Below are positions 26,790 through 35,823 of a DNA stretch of 64,000 nucleotides, one piece after another. The notes below the pieces were generated by a model that saw only the letters and a program-made list of their open reading frames with translations, ran no database searches and had not been told where the DNA came from. This stretch comes from Paenibacillus glycanilyticus (GTDB taxonomy: Bacteria; Bacillota; Bacilli; Paenibacillales; Paenibacillaceae), in assembly GCF_030161375.1 (NCBI RefSeq), contig NZ_BSSQ01000014.1:281095-345094 (forward strand), given 5' to 3'. Made by a program: the position numbers and the translations under genes. The first letter of the stretch is position 1; the number at the start of each line of letters is the position of its first letter.

Positions 26790-28469
26790 ATGTCAACTGA
26801 ATTTATTGCCATGGGAATAATTCCGGAGTTATCCGAAGTCCTCAAGACAAACGGGATTTCAAGCCCCACTCCAGTTCAAAAGAAAGCGATTCCTGTCCTC
26901 CTGGCCGGACAAGACGTGATTGCTCAAGCTCAAACCGGCACAGGTAAAACGATCGCTTTCACCTTGCCAATTCTGCAGCGCATCGACGTTAATAAAGAAC
27001 AGGTTCAAGCGCTGATTCTGACGCCAACCCGCGAACTGGCGATCCAGATTACAAGCGAGCTGAAGAAACTCGCTTCCGCCGTTGGCGCAAAAGTGCTTGC
27101 CGCTTATGGCGGACAAGACGTAGAAGCGCAAATCCGCAAGCTGAACAATGCTCCGCATATCGTTGTAGCTACTCCAGGCCGGCTGATTGACCACATGAGA
27201 CGCGAAACGATCAACCTCGGGAAGCTGAAGATGCTTGTTCTGGATGAAGCGGATCAAATGCTGCACATGGGCTTCTTGCCCGAAGTAGAAAGCATTGTCG
27301 AACAAACGCCTCGCGCACGCCAAACGATGCTCTTCTCGGCCACGATGCCGGATCAGATCAAACGTCTTGCAGAAAATTATATGAAAACGCCTGTTGATAT
27401 CAAAATCCAAAGCACAAACGTGACGCTTGATAACATTAAACAAATCGTTGTCGAGACGACGGACCGCGGACGCCAAAAAGCTCTGATCTCGCTGATCGAG
27501 ACGCAGCGCCCGTATTTGGCCGTTATTTTCTGCCGGACGAAGGTTCGGGCGAAAAAGCTGAATAAAGAACTTCAGGATTACGGCTTTGAATCCGATGAAC
27601 TTCATGGTGACCTGACGCAGGCGAAACGCGAGCAGGTTATGAAGCGGTTCCGCGACGCCAAACTTCAGATTCTCGTCGCAACGGACGTAGCGGCTCGCGG
27701 GCTTGACGTTGAAGGCGTTACCCATGTTTTCAACTACGATGTACCAACCGATTCGGAGATTTATATCCACCGCATTGGCCGGACAGGCCGTGCGGGACAA
27801 CGCGGCGTGGCTATCACTTTGGCATCGCCGTATGACCGTGGATCGGTTGCCCATATCGAGCGCAGCATTAACGCTTCCTTGGAGCGCCGCGTCGTTGAGT
27901 CTGACGGCACGATCGTGAAGAGCAACAATCCGCGTACGGAACGTGCCGAGGGCGAAGGCCGCGGCTCTAACAGAGGCGGTAAGCAAGATCGTGGCGGGCG
28001 CGGACGCGGAAGCCGCGATACGAAGCCGGCGCAAGGCGGACGCGGAGGCCGGGGCGAGCGGAATGAACGCAGCGGCGGAGGCCGTTCGCAAGCAAGCGGG
28101 CGCGGCCAGCAGGCACGTACGGCAGCGGTTGAAAGCAAAGCCGGCGATAGCGGTAATCCGTGGGAAGCCGGCAGCAATGAAAGAAGCGGACGCGGCGAAC
28201 GCGAATCCGGGCGCAGAGGCGAGCGCGGCGCAAGCCAAGGCGGTCGCGGCGAACGTACGCAAGGCGGCGGTCGTGGGCGCAGCAATGGCGGCGCGGCAAG
28301 CACGAGCGGCGGTCGCGGGCGCAGCAATGGCGGCGCAGCAAGCACGAGCGGCGGCAGATGGGAAGGCCGTTCGAACAACGCTCCGCGCAGCGGCGGCAAT
28401 AACGGCGGCTCGCGGGGCGGCAGTTCCCGTGGCGGCAGCCAAGGCGGACGACGCGGCGGCAACAGATAA
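26790..28469 (+). CDS. DEAD-box RNA helicase with long RGG-rich tail
   Basis: 559-aa ATP-dependent RNA helicase. The Q motif is at residues 25-31, motif I AQTGTGKT, motif Ia PTRELA, motif II DEAD, motif III SAT, and domain 2 ends with [11 protein letters not shown]. From about residue 385 the protein becomes a 170-residue tail almost entirely of Gly, Arg, Ser, Asn and Gln, including RGG-type repeats and a 14-aa tandem repeat, typical of RNA-binding disordered tails. The core resembles the CshA/DeaD group; it is paralogous to the cshA-like gene at 57513. Likely involved in ribosome assembly, mRNA decay or cold adaptation. Followed by an rRNA methyltransferase gene. Confidence 0.9.
   Translation: MSTEFIAMGIIPELSEVLKTNGISSPTPVQKKAIPVLLAGQDVIAQAQTGTGKTIAFTLPILQRIDVNKEQVQALILTPTRELAIQITSELKKLASAVGAKVLAAYGGQDVEAQIRKLNNAPHIVVATPGRLIDHMRRETINLGKLKMLVLDEADQMLHMGFLPEVESIVEQTPRARQTMLFSATMPDQIKRLAENYMKTPVDIKIQSTNVTLDNIKQIVVETTDRGRQKALISLIETQRPYLAVIFCRTKVRAKKLNKELQDYGFESDELHGDLTQAKREQVMKRFRDAKLQILVATDVAARGLDVEGVTHVFNYDVPTDSEIYIHRIGRTGRAGQRGVAITLASPYDRGSVAHIERSINASLERRVVESDGTIVKSNNPRTERAEGEGRGSNRGGKQDRGGRGRGSRDTKPAQGGRGGRGERNERSGGGRSQASGRGQQARTAAVESKAGDSGNPWEAGSNERSGRGERESGRRGERGASQGGRGERTQGGGRGRSNGGAASTSGGRGRSNGGAASTSGGRWEGRSNNAPRSGGNNGGSRGGSSRGGSQGGRRGGNR
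28269..28352 (+). repeat. Two tandem 42-bp units in the helicase tail
   Basis: 28269-28310 and 28311-28352 differ at only two bases and each encode GRGRSNGGAASTSG. They extend the disordered RNA-binding tail in frame. Confidence 0.9.
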
Positions 28470-28490
28470 GCATAAAGGAGTTGCAGGACA

Positions 28491-29870
28491 TTGAAGAACG
28501 TGCAGCTGCCGGATGCGTATGTCCGGCAAATGCAGGCTCTTCTCGGAAGGGAAGAAGCCGAGCGGTTTCTTGACAGCTACAGCGAGCCCAGAGCTTTCGG
28601 GCTTCGCTTCAATCCATTAAAAAGCCAAACCTCTCTCACGGCTGCTCTCAAGCAGCCGTTTCATTTGGAACCTGTGCCTTGGTGCAAGGCGGGTTATTAT
28701 TACGACGAAGAGACCAGACCGGGCAAACATCCCTTTCACACGGCCGGTCTTTATTACATTCAAGAACCTTCTGCGATGTCGGCAGCGGAGTTGCTTGATG
28801 CGAAGCCGGGCGAGACCATTCTTGATTTCGCCGCGGCGCCAGGCGGCAAGACGACTCAAATCGCCGGCAGCATGAATGGCGAAGGGTTACTGATCGCGAA
28901 CGAAATCCATCCGGCTCGGGCGAAGATTCTCAGCGAGAACGTCGAGCGCTTTGGCATCCGCAACGCGGTTGTGACCAATGCGGCGCCCCATGAGCTGTCG
29001 AGACGTTTCCCGGCCTTTTTCGACCGCATTATGCTGGACTCCCCTTGCTCCGGTGAAGGCATGTTCCGCAAGGATGAAGATGCCATAGCGGAATGGTCGG
29101 AAGCGCATGTGACTTATTGTGCCGAACGCTCCTCCGACATTTTGGAGCATGCGGCGGTCATGCTGAAACCCGGCGGCGTGTTGGTTTATTCGACTTGTAC
29201 GTTTAACCGTGCCGAGAACGAAGAGACAATCGAGCAGTTTGTGGAGAAGCATCCTGCCTTCCGCGTAGAGCAAATCGAGCGGTTGTGGCCGCATCAGGTT
29301 CGCGGCGAAGGGCATTTTGTCGCGCGTCTCCGCAAGGCTGCTGAAGAAGAGCCACTTATCGAAGTTCGGGAACGCAAGAGCAACCGGCGCGACCACGGTA
29401 AGCGGAACGCCGGACGAGCCAAGCCGCTTAACGCTGAGCTCGCCTTGTTTCACGGTTTTGCCGAGCAGGCGTTGCCTGGCTTCACGCTTGGTCCGGGAGA
29501 GCCGGTCCGGTTCGGAGACGCCTTGTATTGGCTGCCGCATCAAACTTCCGGCAGCTTTGGCGCCGCTGATCTTGACGGGCTAAAAGTAGCTCGTCCCGGC
29601 CTCCATCTTGGCGACATTCGCAAAAACCGGCTGGAGCCGGCTCATGCGCTAGCTCTTGCCGTCAAAGCGGACGATGCGGCCTGGTCGCAAAGCTACCCGC
29701 CAGAGGCTCCGGAAATCGCCGCCTATCTGCGCGGGGAAACATTGCCGGCCTCTCGCGACGCCAACGGCTGGGGACTTGTCGCCGTCAACGGGCTTCCGCT
29801 TGGCTGGGCGAAAGCAAGCGGCGGCCAGCTGAAGAATCATCTGCCAAAAGGTCTTCGCCGCTTCAATTAA
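28491..29870 (+). CDS. RsmF/RsmB-type rRNA (cytosine-C5) methyltransferase, copy 1
   Basis: 459-aa SAM-dependent methyltransferase. SAM-binding motif FAAAPGGKTTQIA (about residues 112-124); catalytic cysteines lie in DSPCSGEGMFRKDE (about residue 185) and the second motif STCTFNRAENEE. The C-terminal third is the RsmF PUA-like region (GLHLGDIRKNRLEPAHALA). The TTG start lies ten bases after AAAGGAG, 22 bases after the helicase stop, so probably cotranscribed with it. It is a diverged paralogue of the gene at 31828. Confidence 0.9.
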   Translation: MKNVQLPDAYVRQMQALLGREEAERFLDSYSEPRAFGLRFNPLKSQTSLTAALKQPFHLEPVPWCKAGYYYDEETRPGKHPFHTAGLYYIQEPSAMSAAELLDAKPGETILDFAAAPGGKTTQIAGSMNGEGLLIANEIHPARAKILSENVERFGIRNAVVTNAAPHELSRRFPAFFDRIMLDSPCSGEGMFRKDEDAIAEWSEAHVTYCAERSSDILEHAAVMLKPGGVLVYSTCTFNRAENEETIEQFVEKHPAFRVEQIERLWPHQVRGEGHFVARLRKAAEEEPLIEVRERKSNRRDHGKRNAGRAKPLNAELALFHGFAEQALPGFTLGPGEPVRFGDALYWLPHQTSGSFGAADLDGLKVARPGLHLGDIRKNRLEPAHALALAVKADDAAWSQSYPPEAPEIAAYLRGETLPASRDANGWGLVAVNGLPLGWAKASGGQLKNHLPKGLRRFN

Positions 29871-29992
29871 AGCCGGTAAAGGCAACCGTCAGGCCACTTG
29901 CTTACAGCCGCTTCCGGCAAGCTTTTCCTCCTGGGTCATTACCCATTTGCAGTTATACCGTGACAGTAGTCCATTCCTATCAGGGCGTTTCA

Positions 29993-30000
29993 CATACAAT
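29993..30000 (+). promoter_or_regulatory. Possible sporulation-type -10 element
   Basis: CATACAAT matches the sigma-E -10 element and, with the following A, a sigma-K-type CATANNNTA, about 80 bases before yjcZ. No convincing -35 is visible. Confidence 0.3.
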
Positions 30001-30079
30001 ACTGTATACCGAACTGAGGGCGAATGTACTCGAATGGCAGCAGCCTTCCAGCGGAATATAATCACAAGGAGGAATTAGC

Positions 30080-30175
30080 ATGTCTGGCGTATACGGAGGC
30101 GGCGTCAATACGGTAGGTTTCATCCTTGTCCTTTTCATTCTTCTGGTCATCATCATCAGAACAGTTTGTCACTAA
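30080..30175 (+). CDS. YjcZ-family sporulation micro-protein (31 aa)
   Basis: A 31-aa protein, MSGVYGGGVNTVGFIL followed by VLFILLVIIIRTVCH. The MSG-YGGG opening, a single hydrophobic helix and a very short polar end are the hallmarks of the YjcZ/SscA-type membrane micro-proteins of spore formers. A very strong AAGGAGGAATTAGC site precedes the ATG. Members are produced in the mother cell or spore and one (SscA) is needed for coat assembly. Ends in a good terminator. Confidence 0.85.
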   Translation: MSGVYGGGVNTVGFILVLFILLVIIIRTVCH

Positions 30176-30190
30176 GGACTTGGCAGCAAA

Positions 30191-30233
30191 AAGGGGCAGC
30201 ACCACGGTCATGATGACCGAGGGGCTGCCCCTT
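30191..30233. terminator. Bidirectional terminator
   Basis: Arms AAGGGGCAGC and GCTGCCCCTT enclose an inner ACGGTCATGATGACCG stem; T-rich tails on both strands serve yjcZ and the convergent Cof phosphatase gene. Confidence 0.9.
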
Positions 30234-30249
30234 CTCCTTTTCCATTAGC

Positions 30250-31047
30250 CTAACTCCAGGCAAACTCGCGCAACGCATGCGCAACGCCGTCTTCCGCATT
30301 GGAACGTCCAACGACATCAGCCGCGTCTTTGACTCCGTCGGGCGAATTGCCCATCGCAATTCCGCAACCGGCAAATTCAAGCATCGAGATATCATTGTAG
30401 TAATTGCCAATAGCGAGGATCCGGTCCCGCTCGATTCCTTGGCTTTGCGCAAATTGCTGCAAGGCTCTGCCTTTGCTTGCTTCCGGGTGATGAACGTCAA
30501 TAAAGAAATCGCCGCTGCGGATCGTTAGCAATGTCGGAGGCCATTGTTCCCAGTCCATCTGGACGCGATCCACCGTCTCTTTGTCGCCAAATATCGTAAA
30601 CTTTACGAGACCTTTTGGAAGATTAGCGCCATGGCCAAGAACGGAAGGAGAAATATGAAACTTGGTATACATATCGGTGAGCTCTGGCGTAAGAGATTCC
30701 ACCATCATTTCAAAGGCGGTATTGATGTCGAAATGAATCTTGTTCGTCCGGCAGTATGCAACAAACGGCTCCAATTGCTGCGGCGCAATTTCATATTGAT
30801 GAATGATCGTTTTTGTATCCGAGTCAATCGTTGCTCCGCCATTATGTGTAATAATTGTACCGCTTAGACCTAGCTCTTCGAGAACCGGAAAAACGCTGAC
30901 AGGCGCGCGCCCCGTGCACAATACGATGCCCGCTCCGCGTTCCGCCGCCTCGCGCACGGCTTCGCGAGTCTTGACCGTCAATTGATGGTCATCCGTCAAT
31001 AAGGTGCCATCCACGTCAAGCGCAATCAAATCATACTGCAATGCCAT
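30250..31047 (-). CDS. Cof-type HAD-IIB phosphatase
   Basis: 265-aa HAD hydrolase of the Cof/YidA group, dephosphorylating sugar phosphates or similar metabolites. Motif I is DVDGTLL with nucleophile Asp, motif II LCTGR, motif III Lys in HPEASKGRAL. Motif IV reads GNYYNDISML where most relatives have GDxxND, so the first metal-binding Asp is replaced by Asn while the second Asp is kept. The substrate is not predictable. Confidence 0.88.
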   Translation of the reverse strand: MALQYDLIALDVDGTLLTDDHQLTVKTREAVREAAERGAGIVLCTGRAPVSVFPVLEELGLSGTIITHNGGATIDSDTKTIIHQYEIAPQQLEPFVAYCRTNKIHFDINTAFEMMVESLTPELTDMYTKFHISPSVLGHGANLPKGLVKFTIFGDKETVDRVQMDWEQWPPTLLTIRSGDFFIDVHHPEASKGRALQQFAQSQGIERDRILAIGNYYNDISMLEFAGCGIAMGNSPDGVKDAADVVGRSNAEDGVAHALREFAWS

Positions 31048-31076
31048 ACGATTCTCCCCAATCCTATTCTCTATTT

Positions 31077-31826
31077 TTATTCCAAGCCCCGGTGAGCGCG
31101 CAGCATGGCTACTTCCTCATCGGTCAATTCACGGTAAGTTCCTTCCTCCAGATCAGCGTCCAGCTCAAGCGGCCCCATCGACACCCTCTTCAGGTATACG
31201 ACTTTTTTGCCTACCGCCTCAAACATCCGCTTCACCTGATGGAACTTCCCTTCCATTATCGTAAGCGATATAACCGAAGTCACGCCACCCTCATTACTGT
31301 CTTTTTTCAATATCTTTAAATCGGAAGGCATCGTCAAATAACCGTCATCCAGCGTTACGCCAACTTTAAACGATGCTTGATCTTCTTCGCCAACATCGCC
31401 TTGCACAATCGCCTCGTAGGTTTTTGGCACATGCTTGCGCGGCGACAATAGCTCATGCGCCAGCTGTCCGTCATTCGTCAGCAGCAACAGACCTACCGTA
31501 TCCTTATCCAATCGTCCTACGGGAAAAGGCTCCATCAACTGATCGGCCGCTTCAAGCAAATCGATAACCGTCCGTTCTCTCCGGTCCTCGGTCGCCGAAA
31601 TGACGCCCGGCGGTTTATTCATCATTAAATAGATGACTTCCCTGTACATTACCCGCTCTCCGTCAAAAGCTACTTCATCTACCTCCGGATCGATAAGCAG
31701 CCCGCTATCCTTGGCCGCCTTGCCGGCTACCGTTACTTTACCCTGTTTAACCAACTTTTTGATCTCGCTGCGCGTACCGTAGCCCGTATGCGCAAGCAGC
31801 TTGTCGAGCCGCATTTTTTTCCCCAT
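31077..31826 (-). CDS. rsuA: RsuA-type rRNA pseudouridine synthase
   Basis: 249-aa enzyme with an N-terminal S4 RNA-binding domain (MRLDKLLAHTGYGTRSEIKKLV) and a pseudouridine synthase domain with the catalytic GRLDKDTVGLLLLTNDG (about residues 98-114). The KFHQVKRMF motif confirms the RsuA/RluB/E/F family; RsuA modifies the 16S rRNA. The true start is ATG at 31826, one base after the upstream methyltransferase stop, with GGAGGTGG before it, so the two genes are coupled. Confidence 0.9.
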   Translation of the reverse strand: MGKKMRLDKLLAHTGYGTRSEIKKLVKQGKVTVAGKAAKDSGLLIDPEVDEVAFDGERVMYREVIYLMMNKPPGVISATEDRRERTVIDLLEAADQLMEPFPVGRLDKDTVGLLLLTNDGQLAHELLSPRKHVPKTYEAIVQGDVGEEDQASFKVGVTLDDGYLTMPSDLKILKKDSNEGGVTSVISLTIMEGKFHQVKRMFEAVGKKVVYLKRVSMGPLELDADLEEGTYRELTDEEVAMLRAHRGLE

Positions 31827-31827
31827 C

Positions 31828-33432
31828 CTACATCCACCTCCAACCGGCTGGCAGCTCGTTTTTGAGCATGCCGTCTCCGGAATACTTGCCCCAGCCAATC
31901 GGATAGCCGTCGGTGCAGACGAGTACATATCCCTTCAAAGGTTGCGGCAAGTCTCCTCCCGCCTTCATCTGACCGGCATCTACAAATAAAGTCTCGCCTT
32001 TCAAATACCGAATGACATTAGGGTCTGCCGAGCTGAAATCAAGCGATAGCGCAGCCTCGCGTTGCTGAAGCCCCATCGCCAGCGCTTGGGACGGTTCAAA
32101 CTTATGCTTCCCCGCTTCGCCGACATACCAACCCGCCCTCACGACACGCAAACCGTCCAAGGAAGGCAAGCCTTCCGGCTGCAAATAGACCCGCGAGCCA
32201 AAGCATTGCACGTTACCAGTTCCCTCGAATAGCTCCGAAAGCTCTCTTTCGGCAAAAACATGCCATAACGCGGCGGCGTCTACGGGCTCAACTTGTCCTT
32301 TGCCGGCGTGCTTGCCGTTAATGACCGTCCGATGCAGCTTCCCGCTGTCTTTCGTTCCTCGTCCGCCTTTTTTCTCGGCGGCCCGCATTGCGGCTCCGGC
32401 ATTGCCTTTCAATTTCTTTCTTTTCCCTGCATCCGCGTCAAGAAGGGCAGTCTCGGAGACAACCGGCTCTGCATCCTCCGTTCTAGTGCCTTTGCGGGTC
32501 AATACCGCCGCATAATGCCCTTCTCCTTCTATATGATGAGGCCATAACCTAACCGTTCCCGCTAGCGAAGCTAATTGGCCGCCAGTCAGATCCCGGCCGG
32601 CTTCGCCTGCCCAATCCGGATTCCCTGGCTTCCAACCGTATTGATGAGGAACCGGCAACACTTCGAAATCCGGATATTCGGCAAGAAGTTCCGCGATTTG
32701 GGCTTCGTTCTCTTCCGGCGAGAATGTGCAAGTCGAATAGACAAGCACGCCGCCTGGAGCAAGCATCGCTGCCGCATCCCGCAAAATATGCCGCTGCATC
32801 GCCGAGCAGCGCTCAATGGAATGCTTCTCCCACTCGGCAATCATCGACTCATCCTTGCGGAACATGCCTTCGCCGGAGCATGGGGCATCTACCAGAATAC
32901 GATCGAACCAGCCTCGGAATACCGGGGCAAGCGCTGATGGCTCTTCGTTAAGCACCACCGCATTGCGGACGCCGGCAAGCTCGATATTTTTCGCTAGCGC
33001 TTTGGTCCGTTCTCTGGCGTTATCATTGCTGACGAGCACGCCGCTGCCTTGCAGCTTACCGGCAATTTGAGTCGACTTGCCGCCTGGAGCCGCGCATAAA
33101 TCAAGCACGCGATGTCCAGGCTGAACATCAAGCAGCTCAACCGGCGCCATCGCGCTTGGTTCCTGGATATAATAAAGACCGGCATGGTAGTGAGGATGTT
33201 TGCCCGGACGGGCGCCCTCTTCATAATAATAGCCGTCTGGCGCCCACGGAATCGGACGGACTGTATCCCCCATCGGCGATAAGTTCTTCCAATCTTCGGC
33301 ATCAATCTTAAGACGATTGATACGAATGCCGTATACACGCGGATCCTCATAGGAGGACATAAACCTGTCGAACTCTTCTCCGAGCAGCGACTTCATCTTT
33401 GTTGTAAAAGCAATCGGCAAATAGCCGGACAT
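31828..33432 (-). CDS. RsmF-type rRNA (cytosine-C5) methyltransferase, copy 2
   Basis: 534-aa paralogue of the gene at 28491, with the same order: CAAPGGKSTQIAG, catalytic DAPCSGEGMFRKDE, STCTFSPEENEAQ and a C-terminal RsmF PUA-like region. It is longer because of a Lys/Gly-rich insert at about residues 330-385 (GKRKKLKGNAGAAMRAAEKK). ATG at 33432 after AAGGGGATG. Paired with rsuA. Which copy performs which 16S or 23S methylation cannot be told. Confidence 0.88.
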   Translation of the reverse strand: MSGYLPIAFTTKMKSLLGEEFDRFMSSYEDPRVYGIRINRLKIDAEDWKNLSPMGDTVRPIPWAPDGYYYEEGARPGKHPHYHAGLYYIQEPSAMAPVELLDVQPGHRVLDLCAAPGGKSTQIAGKLQGSGVLVSNDNARERTKALAKNIELAGVRNAVVLNEEPSALAPVFRGWFDRILVDAPCSGEGMFRKDESMIAEWEKHSIERCSAMQRHILRDAAAMLAPGGVLVYSTCTFSPEENEAQIAELLAEYPDFEVLPVPHQYGWKPGNPDWAGEAGRDLTGGQLASLAGTVRLWPHHIEGEGHYAAVLTRKGTRTEDAEPVVSETALLDADAGKRKKLKGNAGAAMRAAEKKGGRGTKDSGKLHRTVINGKHAGKGQVEPVDAAALWHVFAERELSELFEGTGNVQCFGSRVYLQPEGLPSLDGLRVVRAGWYVGEAGKHKFEPSQALAMGLQQREAALSLDFSSADPNVIRYLKGETLFVDAGQMKAGGDLPQPLKGYVLVCTDGYPIGWGKYSGDGMLKNELPAGWRWM

Positions 33433-33527
33433 CTGGTCATCCCCTTGCAAGCTTTGCGCATGAAATATAACATCGAGTATACTCTAATGCTCTTCTAATT
33501 TGAAGGGCTGAGCATTTGTGATCAATA

Positions 33528-33543
33528 TGTGAAATTAATCACA
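33528..33543. promoter_or_regulatory. Dyad 1 upstream of nox (Fnr/Rex-like)
   Basis: TGTGA-AATTAA-TCACA: a perfect TGTGA-N6-TCACA dyad about six bases upstream of the -35. A further half-site TTTGTGATC lies just upstream. Confidence 0.75.
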
Positions 33544-33548
33544 ACCTA

Positions 33549-33577
33549 TTGTCAAAACCGTTCCGTTCGCATATGAT
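33549..33577 (+). promoter_or_regulatory. Promoter of nox
   Basis: TTGTCA, 17-base spacer, TATGAT; predicted start near 33584, giving a leader of about 200 bases. Confidence 0.7.
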
Positions 33578-33593
33578 AAGAGCAAGAAGAGAT

Positions 33594-33609
33594 TGTGAAA
33601 TTAATCACA
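33594..33609. promoter_or_regulatory. Dyad 2 in the nox leader (Fnr/Rex-like)
   Basis: TGTGA-AATTAA-TCACA, identical to dyad 1 and 66 bases downstream of it, just after the predicted transcription start, where a bound protein would block. Confidence 0.75.
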
Positions 33610-33751
33610 TATCAAATTGCAACATGCTCCTTGCGATTGATGACTTCCCTTCAGCATAGCCGACAACAACATGATGAAGTCGACGAAGAGAAGAGAGAAA
33701 CAACAAGCGTACCCTCCCTATTGGTCTCGCTTGATTTTTCGCAAGGAACTA

Positions 33752-33767
33752 TGTGAATTATTTCACA
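33752..33767. promoter_or_regulatory. Dyad 3 beside the nox ribosome-binding site
   Basis: TGTGA-ATTATT-TCACA; it also fits the Rex core TGTGAA-N4-TTCACA perfectly. It ends 23 bases before the ATG. Confidence 0.75.
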
Positions 33768-33790
33768 GGAAAAATAAGGAGGAGTTTTTT

Positions 33791-35119
33791 ATGAAGATCG
33801 CTGTTATTGGTTGCACGCATGCAGGTACCGCCGCCGTTACTCAAATGGCTAAGCTTTATCCCGAAGCGCAAATTACGGTGTATGAGCGCAATGACAATGT
33901 ATCGTTCCTCTCGTGCGGCATTGCCCTAACTGTTGGCGGCGTAGTGCCGGATATGAACAAGCTGTTCTACGCATCGCCGCAGCAACTCATGGACTTGGGC
34001 GTTCATATGAAAATGCGCCATGATGTTCTGGAAGTCCATACGGAAGCCAAAACCATTCTGGCCCGCAATCTCGATACAAACGAAGAAATGCTCGAAGCCT
34101 ATGACAAACTAGTCGTAACGACTGGTTCGTGGCCGATTGTTCCGAAGCTGCAAGGAATGGAGCTTGACAATATCGTGCTCTGCAAAAACTATGCTCATGC
34201 TCAAACCATTATCGAAAAAGCAAAAACGGCTAACAAGATCACCGTTATCGGTGCGGGTTATATCGGAATCGAGTTGGTTGAAGCGTTCGAGCAACTCGGC
34301 AAGCAAGTTACGCTAATTGATAATATGGACCGAATTTTGTTCAAATATTTGGATCGTGAATTTACCGATGTGATTGAACAAGAGCTTGATGACCGAGGCA
34401 TAGAACTCAAATTGGCTCAGACGGTAACCGGCTTCCGCGGAGAGGAAGGCAAAGTAGCGACCGTTGTTACCACTTCGGGCGAATACGAAACGGACATGGT
34501 AGTCTTATGTATCGGCTTCCGCCCGAATACGGATCTCCTGAGGGGCCAGATCAACATGCTTCCTAACGGTGCCATTATTGTGGACGAATACATGCACACT
34601 AGCAATCCGGATGTCTTTGCCGCCGGCGACAGCTGCGCCGTGTTCTACAACCCGACGCATAAGCATGCTTACATCCCTCTTGCAACAAACGCGGTTCGCA
34701 TGGGGACTCTAGTCGCACGCAACCTCTTGAAGCCAACGGTTCGTTATATGGGAACGCAAGGAACATCGGGGATCAAAATTTATGAGCAAAATATCGCTTC
34801 GACCGGCTTAACTGAACTTGCCGCGCTGGATACGGGCATGGACGTGAAGACCGTGATCCTTGAAGACAATGACCGCCCCGAATTTATGCCGACCTACGAG
34901 AAGGTGCTGCTCAAGGTCGTATATGAAGCGGATACGGGCCGGATCGTTGGTGCCCAAGTGATGTCGAAGGATGATTTGACGCAGGCCATTAATACGATGT
35001 CGGTCTGCATTCAGAACAACATGACGATGAGCGAGCTTACCTTTGTCGATTTCTTCTTCCAACCACATTACAACAAACCTTGGAATCTGCTGAATCAAGC
35101 CGGCTTGCAAGCCATTTAA
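33791..35119 (+). CDS. nox: NADH oxidase / CoA-disulfide reductase family flavoprotein
   Basis: 442-aa FAD enzyme of the Nox/CoADR/Npx group. The redox-active single Cys lies in NVSFLSCGIAL (about residues 37-47), the NADH-binding motif is GAGYIGIELVEAF, and the second FAD motif is DVFAAGDSCAV. The Cys context and FVDFFFQPHYNKPW at the C-terminus match water-forming NADH oxidases, which regenerate NAD+ by reducing O2. The start is the ATG after AAGGAGGAGTTTTTT at 33791; upstream in-frame codons have no site. The three dyads upstream imply redox control. Confidence 0.9.
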   Translation: MKIAVIGCTHAGTAAVTQMAKLYPEAQITVYERNDNVSFLSCGIALTVGGVVPDMNKLFYASPQQLMDLGVHMKMRHDVLEVHTEAKTILARNLDTNEEMLEAYDKLVVTTGSWPIVPKLQGMELDNIVLCKNYAHAQTIIEKAKTANKITVIGAGYIGIELVEAFEQLGKQVTLIDNMDRILFKYLDREFTDVIEQELDDRGIELKLAQTVTGFRGEEGKVATVVTTSGEYETDMVVLCIGFRPNTDLLRGQINMLPNGAIIVDEYMHTSNPDVFAAGDSCAVFYNPTHKHAYIPLATNAVRMGTLVARNLLKPTVRYMGTQGTSGIKIYEQNIASTGLTELAALDTGMDVKTVILEDNDRPEFMPTYEKVLLKVVYEADTGRIVGAQVMSKDDLTQAINTMSVCIQNNMTMSELTFVDFFFQPHYNKPWNLLNQAGLQAI

Positions 35120-35124
35120 TATAC

Positions 35125-35163
35125 AAAGCGGAAGCTCCCGCAAGGAGAGCTTCCGCTTTTTTG
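35125..35163. terminator. Terminator after nox
   Basis: Arms AAAGCGGAAGCTC (35125-35137) and GAGCTTCCGCTTT (35147-35159) followed by a T-run on plus; the minus strand has a weaker T-tail that may also end xpt. Confidence 0.9.
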
Positions 35164-35165
35164 TT

Positions 35166-35768
<603 letters not shown>

Positions 35769-35823
35769 TCATCTACTAATGAGACTACCGCTAATCGGGC
35801 AAGTACGCAAGCTTTTCGGACAC

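Noticed and set aside
26859-28529. Long minus-strand open frames opposite the RGG-rich DEAD-box helicase
   Set aside because: They mirror the repetitive GC-rich helicase codons, have no ribosome-binding sites and encode low-complexity Ala/Arg or Pro/Arg sequence.
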